From: Atopsyche davidsoni | Lineage: Eukaryota; Arthropoda; Insecta; Trichoptera; Hydrobiosidae | Length of the DNA: 64,000 bases | Assembly (NCBI GenBank): GCA_022113835.1 | Contig: JAILWY010000008.1 | Location: 6,483,001-6,547,000 of the forward strand | Direction: 5' to 3' | Part shown: in pieces, positions 25,701-40,700 of the stretch | Numbering within the stretch: position 1 is the first letter of the stretch | How the letters are laid out: the number at the start of each line of letters is the position of its first letter | The notes under the pieces: model-generated | Databases searched by the model: none | Told to the model about the DNA's origin: nothing | The model's input: the letters and a program-made list of their open reading frames with translations, nothing else | Made by a program: the position numbers and the translations under genes

Positions 25701-28700
25701 GATTGTTTGTTTTGCTTTTTGCCATGATTAGAATTTTTTAGTTGATTTTTAACAAATGCAAAATATATATAATAGATAATTGTCACTGTGAGAAAAGAAA
25801 AATTACAATACACTTACAAAAATATCTTGTTCTTGTCCAGTTCCGTGTTGCATCTTTTTCTTTCTTCCTTCCCCAACTGTCTCCCGATGGCACTGAGTTC
25901 GGCGACGTTGTCTGCTCCGATACTGCTGCCGATCGATGACTTGAGTTTCTTGAAGGTCTCTTCCTTGTGCTAGCGACGTAGTCAGCTAATTGCACTGTGA
26001 TGAGGTACTTGAAGATCTCCTCCTCGTGCCAGCGACGAAGTCAGCTGAATTGGCACTGTGATGAGGTTCTTGAAGACGATTTAGCTTTTTCTTCGAGCGT
26101 TGCTTTGGGATATTTCAAGGATATCCCGCTTCCTTCTGACACCAATTTGTTATGTGTCGGGGAAGAAATCAGAAGCGGTGGGTACTGGTTAAGACACTTT
26201 TATTGTTCACTGGTATATTATAATGGTTACAGTGTTAAGTTATTATTTCAAAGACAGGGAGACTACCGCTCCTTCGGTGGTCTGTCGTGATCTGTCCTGG
26301 GCGAGCTATCTTCGGAGCTCTGCAAGACCATGTGTGCAAGGGTCAGAGTATCGCACAGGATACGAGAACAATGGCGTTTCATCCCTTGTTCTAATTCTTA
26401 GAACTATAGTCGTAAGACAAATGGCAGTGTTCACTTAAACAACAAAAGTATCGCACAGGATACTAGAACATTGGCGTTTCGTCCCTTGCAATCATAAGAA
26501 CTATTGTCATGAAACAAATGTGTGCGGGGCGGGCCATAACAGGTTTATATTCCGTCAATAAAAAAAAATGCTTACTTAATTTAAGTCAGAATTTTTTGCA
26601 CGCCATTGGACAGTGGTTTAGAAGGAAGGAACTGACCTTATTGTCAGGAGTAAAGAATGAGTATTTGTTGTTGTTGTCCTGCAGAAAGAAGAGGCAGTCG
26701 GACAGCACAATGACCAGCACCATCTGCATCTTACTGCGCCCCTGCATGAGGGTCGCCAGACCTTCAAACCTGTAAATAAACAAACAAAATCATTAGCACA
26801 ATCTTTCATTTAACACTTCTAGTAGCAGTATATTGAGATACAAAAATTTTAGCTCATACTTTTATCTCTCATATGTAAAAATGATGTATTAAATTTTGTG
26901 CCGATTTCTTCAACAGTGTAGTGGACATACATACATACAGACAGTCTCGGGTTTTATATGACAGGTATAAAAAAAATCAAGGAAAATCTCAAAACTTAAC
27001 AGTTTGATATAAAAATATATATTTATTCAAACCTGAGACTGCGATTGCCTTGTAGAATATCAGATTTCTTGAACTTCATGCCTCGGTGTGTGGTGTATGA
27101 CTTGGGGTCTATTCTGTGATAGATCTCCAGCTTCCTGTCTTCCTTCTCCTTCTCCGCCACCTGCCCATCCACGGAGACGAGGATTTCCTGGAATTCCACA
27201 CACAAGTTCATGAATTACAGCATTCACATACTCTGGTGGCCATTATTGATTGGGATGATTCTTGGAATATCCATAAAACTATAGTTTAGAACAGGGGTCT
27301 CCAGCCTTTTTGCACCCCTAGAATGCCGGTCGGGCGACGGCACCATTTATTTTTTCAAGGTATATTTATAGTTGGACATAGTCAATAATACATATAATGC
27401 ACAAAAAAATATTTCATTCCAAAAATATAAATACAAAAATTATTGTTATATCTAAATTAACAATAAGTAGTAAATAATAGCATAAAAGTTCTGGTAATTG
27501 GGCCGAATTAGGGCAAATATGCAACAAATAATTATTTTTAATAGCAACTTTAAAATGTACATATATAGCTAAAAATAGCAAACAACAGGTTAGAATACGA
27601 AAAATATCAGTTAGAATCCAGACTAAGTAAGCATTGGATTTAAGAATTATTATTTTGAAATTTATAACGATATAATTATTTTCGCTGTTTAATAGTCGTC
27701 CTATCGCAAAAATATCAGGTACACTTTCACATAGCTCTCACCTTACTTTTACTACCCCAAAAATATCATATTTATATTTATTCAGCAACTTTTCCATCAA
27801 GTATCTGAACAATATCGTGAACGCAATATTATAGGGCGTTATTACAGAGACGAAGACAGACAAACTACACCCATAAGATGCTATTTCAACAGGTTTATAT
27901 ATGATTTTCTGGAAAGAATTATTATTTTGAAAATTATAACGATATTCTCTGTTTAATTACTTAATATAAATTTTTTTCATAACATTTTATTGTAAATCTA
28001 AATAATTTTTTTATCGTGGTCACACAGCGGCGGGCACACGCATGGTACCCGCGGGAATAGGGTTGGGGACCACTGGTTTAGAAAATACACAAAATATCAA
28101 TAAGTAAAAAATGATCATATATTGGTTTCACCGAAGACTAAAAAAAGGATATAATTCTGTTTTCGACACTTAAATTGAAATACAAATAGTCATATCTTAC
28201 CCCATTGATGTTAGAATAAAATAAACAGGGAGTAAAACTAAATAATAACAGTAATGTAGTTGGAAAGACAGGAAGTAGTAATTTTTTGCAAGGGTTCTGT
28301 AAACCCCTCAAATTATAGTGCCTTTGATAATACATACAATATTAGGACAATATATTATTATTAAGAGGCTGTTTGATCCTGACCTTAACGAGAGCAAGCG
28401 CTCGGTGGAGTCTCTCCTGCTCAGGCTTGTCGTCCCGCGCAGCCTTGATGAGCGGCTCTATGAGCAGGGGGTACTTCGTAAGGCGCTGCGCTACAAACAG
28501 CACACACTCTGGGACACCCTTCTTCCTGAGCAGCGGGTTGGCCTGGCAGCGCCGGACGAACTGCGGCAGCCGAGGCTCGCGCGCTGCACACTCTTTGTAC
28601 ACCTCTACCGCGTCCCGGTGCCGGCTGCAGAACTCCCCTGAAAGTGATTTCATTTAAAATTCTTGGACCAGTTCATTTGATAATTTTATGGAGTTATAAA

Positions 28701-31700
28701 TAAGTAAAAAATCGTATATAGGCTACTTTTTATATTAACATGACCACATATAGCACTGGCATATACACTGGCAGGTTGTCTGTTGGCAACCAACTCTACA
28801 GCATTATTATTTTAGTAGACTGTGAAAGCATGTTGAAAAAAATGTGAATGGGTACCATATGCGTTCTTTAGTCGCTCGGCAGTATGGCCAGAGAACTGAT
28901 CTAGCAGAATATCGGCGATGGTGGTCACGGCAGGGCGCTCGCGCTGGCGCTGACGCAGACGCTGCAGGAAGGCGGCATGCAACGACCATAGCTCACTCAA
29001 GCGCGGGAACATGCGCTCCACACCACCACCCAGCCTGAAGTGCCGCTGCAGCCCGTCAGCAAACATCTGCAAGACCACGAAATATATTCCTCTACCAGTA
29101 ACTGGTAAAATAACTATATAGTGGATATGTAATGTGAAGGATTCAAAAACATTGTTTAAGAGGTCGTGGCACCTAAAATTTTTAGTTTTTATTTTATATT
29201 ATATTATAGTTTTTTATCAAAATTTGAAAAAGGTTTAAATTTCATCTGTACCTATTTATTTACGAGTTAATTCATAAAATCTATTATATAAAACTCAAAA
29301 ATATAACTTTTTTGAAATTACCTTCTGCATGACACGCAGGGTGAGACAATGATGCTTCTCGGTCATGATAAATTCGTAGATGTGCTCCTGCCGCTTGACC
29401 TCCTTCTCACGGAGGCTGCGCGCTAGCTCACGTGGCACTCCAGGGCTCCAGGAGTCAGGTTCATCAGCAGCCAAGCCCAGGCTGGGCTCGGCGCCCAGTT
29501 CGCCTGCCGACAGCTGCGCCTCTGACCACTCCGCCCCCGTTGAGTATGTGTCTTCTGATACACTGCAAGAAAGCACACCAAAATCAAATGCAACTCCATT
29601 GATGGTAAAAAAAATTTGACAAGAAGAATGATAGAACATGGAGCCCGACCTTTGCTTTACGGAACAAGATTAAATAGAAGGTTGTTAATGCAGTCTTTGA
29701 TATACTGTCAAGAATGAGGACACAAGCTTCTTTGATAAATCCAAATACATAAAATTTAACTTCATAGAACCACTCAATGCCAAACATCAGTTGTTTGGAC
29801 CACAAAATCATTTCTAAATATGGTGTTTGATAGATCAACATATTTGTATGGGATGGTAATCTATGGTTTTTATTGTATTAAACATATCATATCATGAATA
29901 AACTCCTGTCTGATCACCAGTTGGCAAGAAGCAGGGAACACGTATTTGAGTCATCGAATTTTTATTTCTGGAAATTTGGGACAAGTTACCCTTATATAAG
30001 AACTTGAAAGACCCGTACAGTATTTATAAGACAAATATTTAGAGAGATGTAGAGCTAAACGTCTAAAACATATTATATATATTAGTATATAAATTGATTC
30101 TGTTGAACTGACTTGCTTCCATCGTGCTTGTGGTGGTCCCCTCCATCCTTATCATCATTAATTAATTGGCCAGTACTGGAAATAAAAATGAAAGAATTAA
30201 AAATATGAAATTCAGTAAAACATATATGGAATACAATTCTATTAAAGGCTATATTTATTAGAAGGTGACGGATCTAAAGAGAGAATCAGATGTCACTTCT
30301 GCCAAAAATATTCATTGAACATTGGAAATGTTTTTAACAAAACATTCAGGTGTACAAATCGCAACAATTACTATAAGCGTTCATATATATTATAACTAGT
30401 ATTGAATATTGTAGAAACAGGTCCAATTTCTAGATTCTTATTTTTTAGATAAAATAATATCTGGTGATCTTGATTTCTATTGTAATATAATAAGAATAAA
30501 TTAAATAGTTTCTACTTTTTGAGCTATGAAAACACTAATCTTAATTTGCCTTATTTGACATAAACAATGCCACCATGACTTCATAATATCAGATCTTCTT
30601 TCGAACAATTATTTGGCACGGCAAATATGCATTATACAGGCAATTGCGGGCAATCAATGTTGTATTATAGAAATGTTAAAATTTACAAAAATACACACAA
30701 ATTTAAAAAAGGGGTGTACAAACTAGAAATTTCATCATGAGAATCAAAGTTTAGATACAAGAATTGATTATCAAGTCTGTGTACATTCTAATCAAGAATT
30801 AGTCAATGAACTCTCAACGGTAAACACGAATTATGAAATCTAACCTTCGAAACTATAAATCAGAATCAGGGATTAAAATTAAGAATTTAAAACATCGGAC
30901 CAATCCCTAAAATATATCTTTATTAATATAAAATACTTTTATTAATATGGAAATATAAATGATTTTATTTTCAATTTATAAATTTTACAAAGGTAAATCC
31001 ACATCGATCAATGTGAGAATAGATAACTCTTCACATTGCTAAGAAAACCAAACGAAATACTGAGTATTCACTGCATTTATTCTGCGATTCACAGTAACAG
31101 AGCAGTCGTAATAAACAAATTTAGTACATATGATGTATTTTGTACGGCGTTTAACATACACGAGGCTGTTGCAAATACACATGAGTGTTTTGTTATTGTC
31201 CGTCCGAAGAGCATCGAAAGTGTAATTGAGTGAGTTCAGAATGACTTGATGATAAAATGTGAATACCAAGAAGGACATGCTTCATTACTGAAGAGTATAC
31301 CACTCATGACGGACATCCCGTACAAACTACTTAGTAACAAAATTTTGAATTGTTTTGAGGAGAATTTCACGCCACCAGGTTTGTAAGCATTATTTTAATA
31401 AGGTAATTGCATGTCCTTGAAGCAAGGAAGATTAGTGCACTTATTTCAACTTAAAGTAGCATTCTCGAATGTCTTCTTGGAGGCTTTTCCTTTCCATTTA
31501 GATAAACATATCAAAATTGTCCAGGATTATAGTTAATTTATTTATTGAACATTTGAATTCCTTAGAGGTCTTATTTTTAGATGATAAATCTATTTTCACA
31601 TTTACAATATTAGGTGTTTTATCTTTATAGATGGAAATATCTTTATGATGTTAGATAAAATCTAAATATTTTTCTTTTCATCATATTTCAATACGAAGAC

Positions 31701-34700
31701 TATTGTGTTTTTTTCGGACACATGTTTATTCACTTAAAGTGTCAAACCTTCTGACTATATGAAATAATCCTCTTCAATAAAATCAATTCATAAAAAGTAG
31801 CTTGAGAGAACAAACTGTGAGTCTGTAGAAAACTAACAACATATCGAAGCTCATTCGATTTTACCAAATAATGATGTCATAAATGGAAAAAGTACATGAA
31901 TAAATCCAAAGGAACCAATCACATTAACACATTTCACTAGAAAATAGTCAAACCAATTAACTTCATTGAGTTGAAAATAAAGCAACATATTATAAAATGA
32001 GATCACGTTATGTTGACATTTATCAACTAGAACTGAACTGAAAAAGAGAGAAAATGCCACTGATCAATATTACAAATTATCGAATTCATTGTATCGACAT
32101 GCTAAATTATGTTCATTTTCACCAAAATATTAATTTACAATTCACTAACTTACACGAAAATACAAGTTGTAAAAGTCTATCATCATTAAATTATTTTTTA
32201 GATTTGGTCATTTTAAGATCTAATTTCATATAATTATAAAGATATAATATATGGCAAAAGATATTTCATTGTATCTCTAGTATTGTGTACGAAACTTATG
32301 CGTATAATTTCCAATTAGGCCCCCAGTGATCTTGTGTGCTTGTCAGTGAATATGGCACTGAGATCGGTCTGAGTATTTGCTGGTGATGTGTGTTAAGCAA
32401 TCCGGACCGGCCCAACAAGTACAATAGAAATAAATGCAGATGTGCTGAAATGGAGAGACAGATTGCGGTTAAAAACGGAAACGTCTGCATTCAAACGACT
32501 GTGGATGGAGCAAACCTGAAATACAACACACTTAGAGAAAAAAGAAATGCGGCTACGAGACCGGACCGTGGCCGCTCTTGAACGACTAACACAAATCAAC
32601 ACCACGAGCTCGTAAAAGAAAGGCAACCAAATATTTAAAGTAAAATGTATGACAACGCATCCGTTATCCAATCAAAAGTAAAGCAAAATCATCAAACCCA
32701 GTCCTGTGCTTGTTTAATTATTTGTATTGTGACGCAGAAAAATCAATAATATATTTATGAATATTGAACATAACCTATAATCATACAACAGAAAAATAAT
32801 TATCGTTTATGTAGATTCTAAATTATTACAATGTTTTTAAAAGGTTAAGTACTAGCACCTAGCAATAAGAGCAGAAAAAAAATTGCTTAGTTGATTAGTT
32901 AAATTCCATTCAATTGCGCAACTACATAAATGAATAGCAGCGGAAGAAAAGACGATTCTCTGCCGATTGAAGAAAAGACACTTGAAAATTTAAATTATCT
33001 TAGTAAGTTAATGCAAAACATTAAATGTCAAATTAGTAGACGTCTTATACAGTCAACAGAGCGAAATCATTAAAGAAGAAATAGACTACCAAAAAAACTT
33101 ATACCTTCCGTTTGAATATTGCATAGGTAAAAACAGTAGTTAATAAAGGACATAAAAAAATTATTATTGTATGAAAAAGGTATATTAATAGTATCACACA
33201 CATCTATACATAATATTATCCTAAATTCTTTATTATTTTACGAGGGAACCTATTCAAAGATATTTTTCACGAATATTTAATGTACGATAAGAGTACGAAA
33301 AAAAAAAAAAAACGAGAGACCATAATATATACAAAATCATTGTCATCCATCACCACCGATAGTTATAAAATCTATAGCAATTAAAAAGCAACACATTATT
33401 AGAAAGAATGCAAAGCTAAAGCTGGCAGAATAGAGAAAAATACAGAAAACAGGCCAAGAGGAGGAAAATAGTGGACACAGATCTTCTTTTCTTCAAACCG
33501 AGTGTTTACAACGAGCATATGTCAGTAAGTACTTGTCAAACTCTGTTGAATAACAATAGATTAAGTATGACATCTATTCGAGATGAGATAATAGATAGTC
33601 TGACACAGCTCGAGCCATAAGCGACCTTAGATTAAATTAAATTTCGTTTTTAAAATCAATATGAATTACATTATATTGTAATTAAAAAACAGAGAATCAC
33701 AATATACATTGAATTACAATGATTTTTAATTAGATTTATTTTTCACTTAATCGATGTCGAGGGAGTCTACTATTGCAGCTTGGTTCTTATTGGTATCGAC
33801 TCGCAATCACTGGGTTTCAAAGGTATGCAAGAATTGTGTTTTTGTTAAAATTGTCTAAATCATTCTCGAAACAGATCTAATAGACAAGTTTTTCAAAAAC
33901 GAAAAGCTTCACAAAAGCGGATGAGAAATGGACAGAATATGAGAGAAAAGATCCATTAAGGAGTATCTGAAAAGTGATAAAATTGTGTTTTCGTCTGTTA
34001 GGCAGTGTAAAATTATTTTGTAGGATGTATCGTTTGAGAGTGCGGTGGATGAAGAATTTTCCATCAATATTAAGGAAGGGAAACATGAAAGAAGATTTGA
34101 AAAATTTATCTAACTATGAAAGAAGTAAAGATATGCGATTTTGATAATTTTTAATAATTTAATAATTACGCTGATATTGGATGAAGGAATTTTGAATGCG
34201 TGTCCTTTATTTCATAATATTTAATGTATATACATGTTAATATGTTATCCACTTGATTTACTGTGATTAAATTAAACGTAAAATTAACATTTTAAGAATA
34301 GTTTATCAAAAACTTAACGGTACAATATTAAGAAGGATTTTTATTTAACTCAACAAGCGAATCTCATACTGATTACATAAATATTAAGTTAAATGTCCAA
34401 TAAATCAAGTGATTGCTGTATATATAACAGCATTTGGATTTGTGAACGTTTTGTGTAGTAGAATTTAAGATTTAATTTTAATATTAAACTGTTTTGTACA
34501 CATTTTTCCTTAAAACACAGCTAAGTAAATGTAATGAAAACAGTTTGATTGCTAAGAATTCAAAATTTTTATCTCAGTCAATACAACAATACTAACTAGT
34601 TCGGTTGATTTGATTTTTTGGTCTGGTACATGGAAAAATAAGTTCGTTCACGCGCTGTTTCAGAACTATCTTACAGTCAATTCAAATATAACAGTTGGCC

Positions 34701-37700
34701 AACAAATATAATATATTTATAATTTAATCGAATCGACTTTTCTGAAGTCCTAATAGGAACAGCGGGCTTGACTTTTGAATTCTCAGCAGACGAATTATCT
34801 GCATCATGAGGTGAGGGAGAGCACCGAGTCTGGATGTGTCGTGTGTGAGGAAGTGTCGGTGTGGGCGGCGGGCCGGGACTTACTGGACTCCGAGCTTGGT
34901 GGCGACTCTCCTCCACGGAGAGTAGCAGCCGGTCAGCTTCTTACTGCAGCGGCCGGGAGGGGACGGGCCACGGGGACACGGGGAACACGGAGGATGCGGA
35001 GGGTCAGGGTATGGTTAGTCGGGGCGAGGCAAGAGCCAACCAAACAAACCAAACAGGCAAAAGCACAGTCAGTATACATAACCTCACTCTGACACTAATG
35101 TTCCTAGCAAAAAAGTCCTACTGCTATATTTATTTTAAACAAGCATGTGTCACTCTCGGCTGAGGTTAATAGTATATTTACTTCTGACATGGTCAATTTG
35201 CATGATGTGATAGATTAAATATTTACGCAGCCAATATTATGATTTATCAAATAACAACATTTGAAGTTACTACTAGAACAAAATAAGTTTATTACTTCAG
35301 AATCGCAGCATTTATCATATTAAATTTAAATATTCAGAATATTCAAATATTCAAAAATATTTTTTGTACAATGCAATATGATAACGATATGAAAATAATA
35401 TCCAATAATTCTTACAATTGCCACAGAATAAAAGAAACACATGCTTGTTACTATAAAAATAATATTTGACAATACGTTAATTTTATAAAAACAAAATAAA
35501 TTACTTCTGATATTTGGTTTTCGAGTCGATTCCATCGGTTGTATTAAGTTTAATCATTTTTGCGTATTTTAAAAGGCAAAGTGGCCAATGCTTGTGAAAC
35601 AATGTAGAGTGGACAATAATTATATGTGTTTGAAAGATATCTGCCAAATTTACTTGTTTTTGAATTCGAGACAGTATATATTAATTTAACTAAGTAGCGG
35701 GGACAGATATTGTCTTATGCGAGACATATGTTAAATCAGGTTTAAATAAACTACGGTGAAATAACATCACAGCCCACTTTTTACTTTGTAGTTACACAGT
35801 AAACAGTGCACTAAATAAATATGAAATTATAAAATAAGATACAAGCTATGACCTCAAATCTGCTTTCCTAGGTTAAGCAACCTGCATTGGACAGGTTTCT
35901 CTTATAAAATAATTAACTATAAACAAAGCGTCAAGGGATTATATTATATTTAGATTGCGTTAATAACACGCAGCTATCTTATAGGTATTTTAAGTAACCT
36001 AAATTATCTTTTTTCCCTTGATAAGCAAATGAAAGATAAAATATTTTTTTATAGTACATAAATAAATTAGTACAAGACGCTTTTAATAAAAATAATATTG
36101 AAATATAAAAAAACATATATCAAGCAACAGACAACTAATATTATTTTTATTTGTCCATATAAAAAGCAGCTGACAGAGTTTTTTGCTAGTAACATTTGCC
36201 AGGGGTACCCATTAAGTAATGTTGTTAAGACAATATAATATAAAACATAAAATAAATATTTCCATCACCCAACAAATTCAATAACACTTTACAAATATTT
36301 AAGAAGAAAGTGATATAGTTGTAGAGACGTTGGCGTTGTTCCGTTACCTACATAAACATAAGTATCCAAGATATAACCGATCAATACTTAAATTAAATGA
36401 TGATTCTGCTAGCTTAGCATTTTAAATAATGTTATATTAAAGATAGATCACAATGTTGGATTCGTTCATGGCGATCGAGCCCCAGTGCCACTGGAGCCGA
36501 CTTAAGTACTCCAGCCCAAAATATTCAGTACAATTCAACAAAAGCTCAATATCAACCTATCTTGTCGTTTTGGACATAAATAAAAACATCCACAAAATTA
36601 CAACTGAAATGAACTACCTGCTTAGTTTTCTAGATTTCCGTTATTCTTTGTATATTATGGGAAACAATATATTTGCATTTATTGTTTCCAATATATTTGT
36701 TTGCAGTCTTTTAAATGCCATACTTTAGAAAATTGTAAAAGTAGCACTTGTAGCTTTCTATAAGGAAGCATTACAATTATGATTATAAAAAGATACTTCA
36801 AACATGTCCTGAGGTTTTAAAACCTGTGGACTTCATCGGCTACTGTATATTTTTGGAGTTGTCCAAGTCTTTCTTAACCAGGAAAGCGTGATTGAGAATT
36901 ATCGGGTCTTTTGATCCACGGAGAATAGATCTTTAAGTTATTTGAGGTTATTATGGTTCAGTTCACACAATTTAGGTAAAAAAATATTAAAAATAATAAG
37001 ACATACCTGAAAATTGCAGATGTTTTATTTTACGCAAGACAGTAGTATGATCTTTTCTAATAAAGTAGCAAACTGAAAAGTTTCTTGGTTTTATCAAACA
37101 AATATACGAAAAATTAAAATATAATTATTCAATTGTGTTCTTCTATGATAAAATGGCTACCATCGCACTGGGGTTCTATGGTTAGGAGTTCCATCTAAGC
37201 AAGCAAGTCAGAGTGCAGTGGAGGGGCTACCGAAGAGTCTAATGCAGGTAAAAAGTCTCTTACAGTCAACAAAACATATCGGGGGATGAAAAAAATCTGG
37301 AGTTGGACATTTGTTGAACGGTGGGGGGTTCATGCTTTGTATGCAAGCATTATAAGAAGGCCAATATTGTAACGTAAAAAACAATTGAAAAAGACAGAAA
37401 CTATGGTTCATTAGGTCTGTACACTAGATAGACTAGCCTATCCTAATATAACTAAGATTTATTATAAAATGCTGCTTAATTAAAGTTTATACAGAATAAA
37501 TCTAGAATAATAAAATACTGATTTATTAAATATGGCAGAGTAATAATGTAACATTTATTAAACTTAATAATTATTTTATTGAATACAGTCTAAAATAAAC
37601 TAAGTTATAGTTCATTGTATGAAATATAAAAATTAGAGAATTTGTGAATTTTAAGGCTGTTTTTAAGACCTTATATGGATTCATTTAGGATTTGAAACTA

Positions 37701-40700
37701 CATTAAAGCCTAGCGATGTAGCCATATAGCCTAGCCAAAGTATTGACATCTCTATCCGTGTGTGGAACTGATTTACTTCACTCATTCAATGAGTAAAGGA
37801 CAATGGGTTTAGTTTTGATATTAAGAGCTAGATACCCTGTCCTATGTCTTAAACAAGAAAAAACAGTGCCTTACCCCTACATTCTCATTCAGGTTTGCGT
37901 ACATTGCATGCTGTCGCTTCTTGTCACTGATATTTAAAAAAAACTATGATTTGACAACATTTTTAAGCTAAGAGGGTGAATTCTTTCTTATACGGAAATA
38001 AAAATATATTAACTCCGGAAAGGGGAAACTACTATCCTGCCACACAGTAAACATTTTTATGGTGTTAAAAAAATATTTTAAGTACTGTAGTGTCAAATTA
38101 TTCATATACTATAAGTCGTGTCTTCATAAATATTTCAAATGTATAGTTTACAAACTGTCTAATTTTTATTTTCATATTGAACAAAATACATTAAATTATT
38201 TTTATAAAACTCTTTTATTATTTTTTTTAAACGTATTATCACATATAGTGAAAATTAAGTCTCTGAAAAGTATGAAGAAAAGTTCTCAAGAACAAGCACT
38301 GACCGAGTCGAGGGTTAGTGTGGGTAAGAAGTGAGAATCTCAAGAATAGGGGAGGCTCGGAGCTAAATCGGTTATGTTGGTGTTTCTACGGAGTCGTCTC
38401 ATCGCTTGTAACATTCACCACGGAGGAAGACAGTGAGTCGGTAAGAGAGACAGTGAACTGTTTTATCTACACATTCTAGGATACAGAACTGGGGATGTTG
38501 TTTTTTTTTTTCATGTTTAAAACGGTACTACATTTTCTGAACACATTACTGTATAAAAAAATTAACCAAACAAATAATAATCACAAAATCATAAATTATA
38601 AGTGTAATCGTAAATTAATATCGGGACCTATCTTACAGTACTCAGCGTGTCGATATGTGTGGATAGTGTGATTAAAAGTTTTGCTTTTGTAACAAACGGC
38701 GGTGGCATCATAAATATATAAGTATGTATTTCATAAATATGAAACATATGGGTGCAAAGTTTTAGACTTAAAGCTCCAGCTCATTGGTTTTTGAAAAAAA
38801 TGAGCAGAAGTATTTGTCCTTGAAAAATTTGAGCAAACAAAAAAGCTTTTTGTACATGCTGACTCCAAGAACAGGAGGCATCTCATCTTGGATAATTTTA
38901 CTAGGTCCATCAGCCATACGGATTCAATATAGAGATAAGCAGGTGCATAAACAAAATCAACTGTGTTATCTATCCATTACAGACTATTTTGGTATTTGAA
39001 TAAAATATATACATAGTCAAATGGCTACTAGTATTTATTGATCAGCTGTTACAAAGAAATCTGCATGAAATCATGTTTTCGTTCCTTTTGAGCTTGGAGG
39101 CTATTTCAATTTTTATGAAATTTAAAAAAAAACTTTGCTTCATCTGAATTCTTGACTACATGGTCAGTCAGGAAGGTAGCTTACAACTAGACCACAAGGC
39201 ATTTGAAGATTAAAAACAGCAGAATTTGTTTATAAAAACGTTTTATCGAGATTGAAAAGCGAAATAATATAAACAAACAAAAATATCTCAAGGGAAACAA
39301 GTAAGGCATATCTACAAGAATGGTTGCTCATAAAAAATAATGACAAGACTCAAGTGTATTCATGGCATTCCAGTTTCTCAGTTAGAAATGGTGGAACCCC
39401 ACCTGCGTGCATTGAAATGCTGAGCACTGTAAGACGTTTCCCAGCATCATAACAAAATCAACTTCTGCTACAGAATGAAGCACATATTTTTTTATAAATC
39501 AATATTTATTGATTGATATTTAATATATATTTTAACTAACTGCACCAATATTGTTAATAATTCAATATACCGATATGAAGGCATACATTTATTATGTACA
39601 GTAACTTGGTGAGGAAATAAGTCAAAAAATCCTCAATATACTATAGTTAAAGTTTTTTTATTAAAATGACAAAACTATTATTTTTTGTTAAACCTTTCTT
39701 TGGTGGAGATTTTAACACGCAATGCTAATGTCAATATTTACACAATTTTCAATCCATTTCTATTCCTATATATAGAGCTGAAATCCGAATGTTGCTATAT
39801 GGAATAAATTATTCACATAAATTTTTAAAAAGTACGTATTGTGACTTTTCAGTAATTAAAATCAATTTATTTTTCAGTTGAAACATTGGAACTAGAAATA
39901 AAAATAAAAAATATTTTTTAACATTATCACCAAGTAAAATATATATCAAAAAATAATATAAATTTTAAATCAAATAAAAACACTGAAATAATAATTAATA
40001 ATCCTGAGGCTGTGTTAAGACTGTTAGCAATAGCTTTATTAACCAATTTTTTCCTTCGCATATAAAACCTTCAATTACGTGTTGAAAAAGATACACAGTT
40101 TAATTCAGATTCTATTACTAAAGCAACTTTTAAGTATGGTTTAGAGATGACATAGGTTGTTAATATTTTCCAATTTTACGACTATTAAGCGTGTATTTGT
40201 GACGTGATTATATATACTTTAAATCTGCTTTAATAAACAACACTGGATTAGACAGTTAATGAATATATCACCCAACTATACAGTCAAATCTCTTTATAAA
40301 CCTCATTTCACCATAAAAAAATAAATAGTTTTTATAACATTTATTTATTGAAATTGAATTGATTTTTCCTACAGAAATAATAATTTTGCTTTCGATGAAC
40401 AAAATTACATGATAAGATTTTGAATTCACGGCAAGCCGATAAAGCAAACAGATACTTAAGATCTTTTTATTCATTTTTCAATATTGTTTTAGTAAATATT
40501 CAAAAAGATCGTCAGCTTTGATATTTCTGAATTTATTCAAACAAGACATGTTCATTTTCCTGAAAAAATTATAATTCTAGTATTCATTATAAAGAGATTG
40601 GACTTAATTTTAAAATATCAAGACTCCTGCAATTGACTGCAACAACGGCGACATTGGGTGACTGCAATAAAAGTTAGGTTATTTGAGTGGGCAACGTTAG

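Larger units (their letters stand above)
23680..26541 (-). mobile_element. Non-autonomous (gag-only) LTR retrotransposon
   Basis: Two 394-bp LTRs (23680-24073 and 26148-26541) begin TGTTATG and end CATAACA and appear identical throughout. A 4-bp duplication GGTT flanks the element (23676-23679 and 26542-26545). On the minus strand the 5' LTR is followed after 3 nt by a primer-binding-site-like TGGTGTCAGAAGG. A purine tract GATGGGGAGG immediately precedes the 3' LTR. The only long frame is a gag-like protein. Protease, reverse transcriptase, RNase H and integrase are absent, and just 434 bp separate gag from the 3' LTR. Identical LTRs indicate a recent insertion; movement would need enzymes from a related complete element. 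Probably Gypsy/Ty3-related on gag and PBS style, but this is not proven. Confidence 0.92.

Noticed and set aside
36453..36728. 91-aa plus-strand frame starting MLDSFMAIEPQC
   Set aside because: Only the first 60 bp are GC-rich; the rest reads as AT-rich intron, and no splice phase fits on either strand.
38390..38455. Minus-strand exon-like segment (TVSLTDSLSSSVVNV)
   Set aside because: Length 68 bp with a weak donor breaks the reading frame between exons 40732 and 34943.
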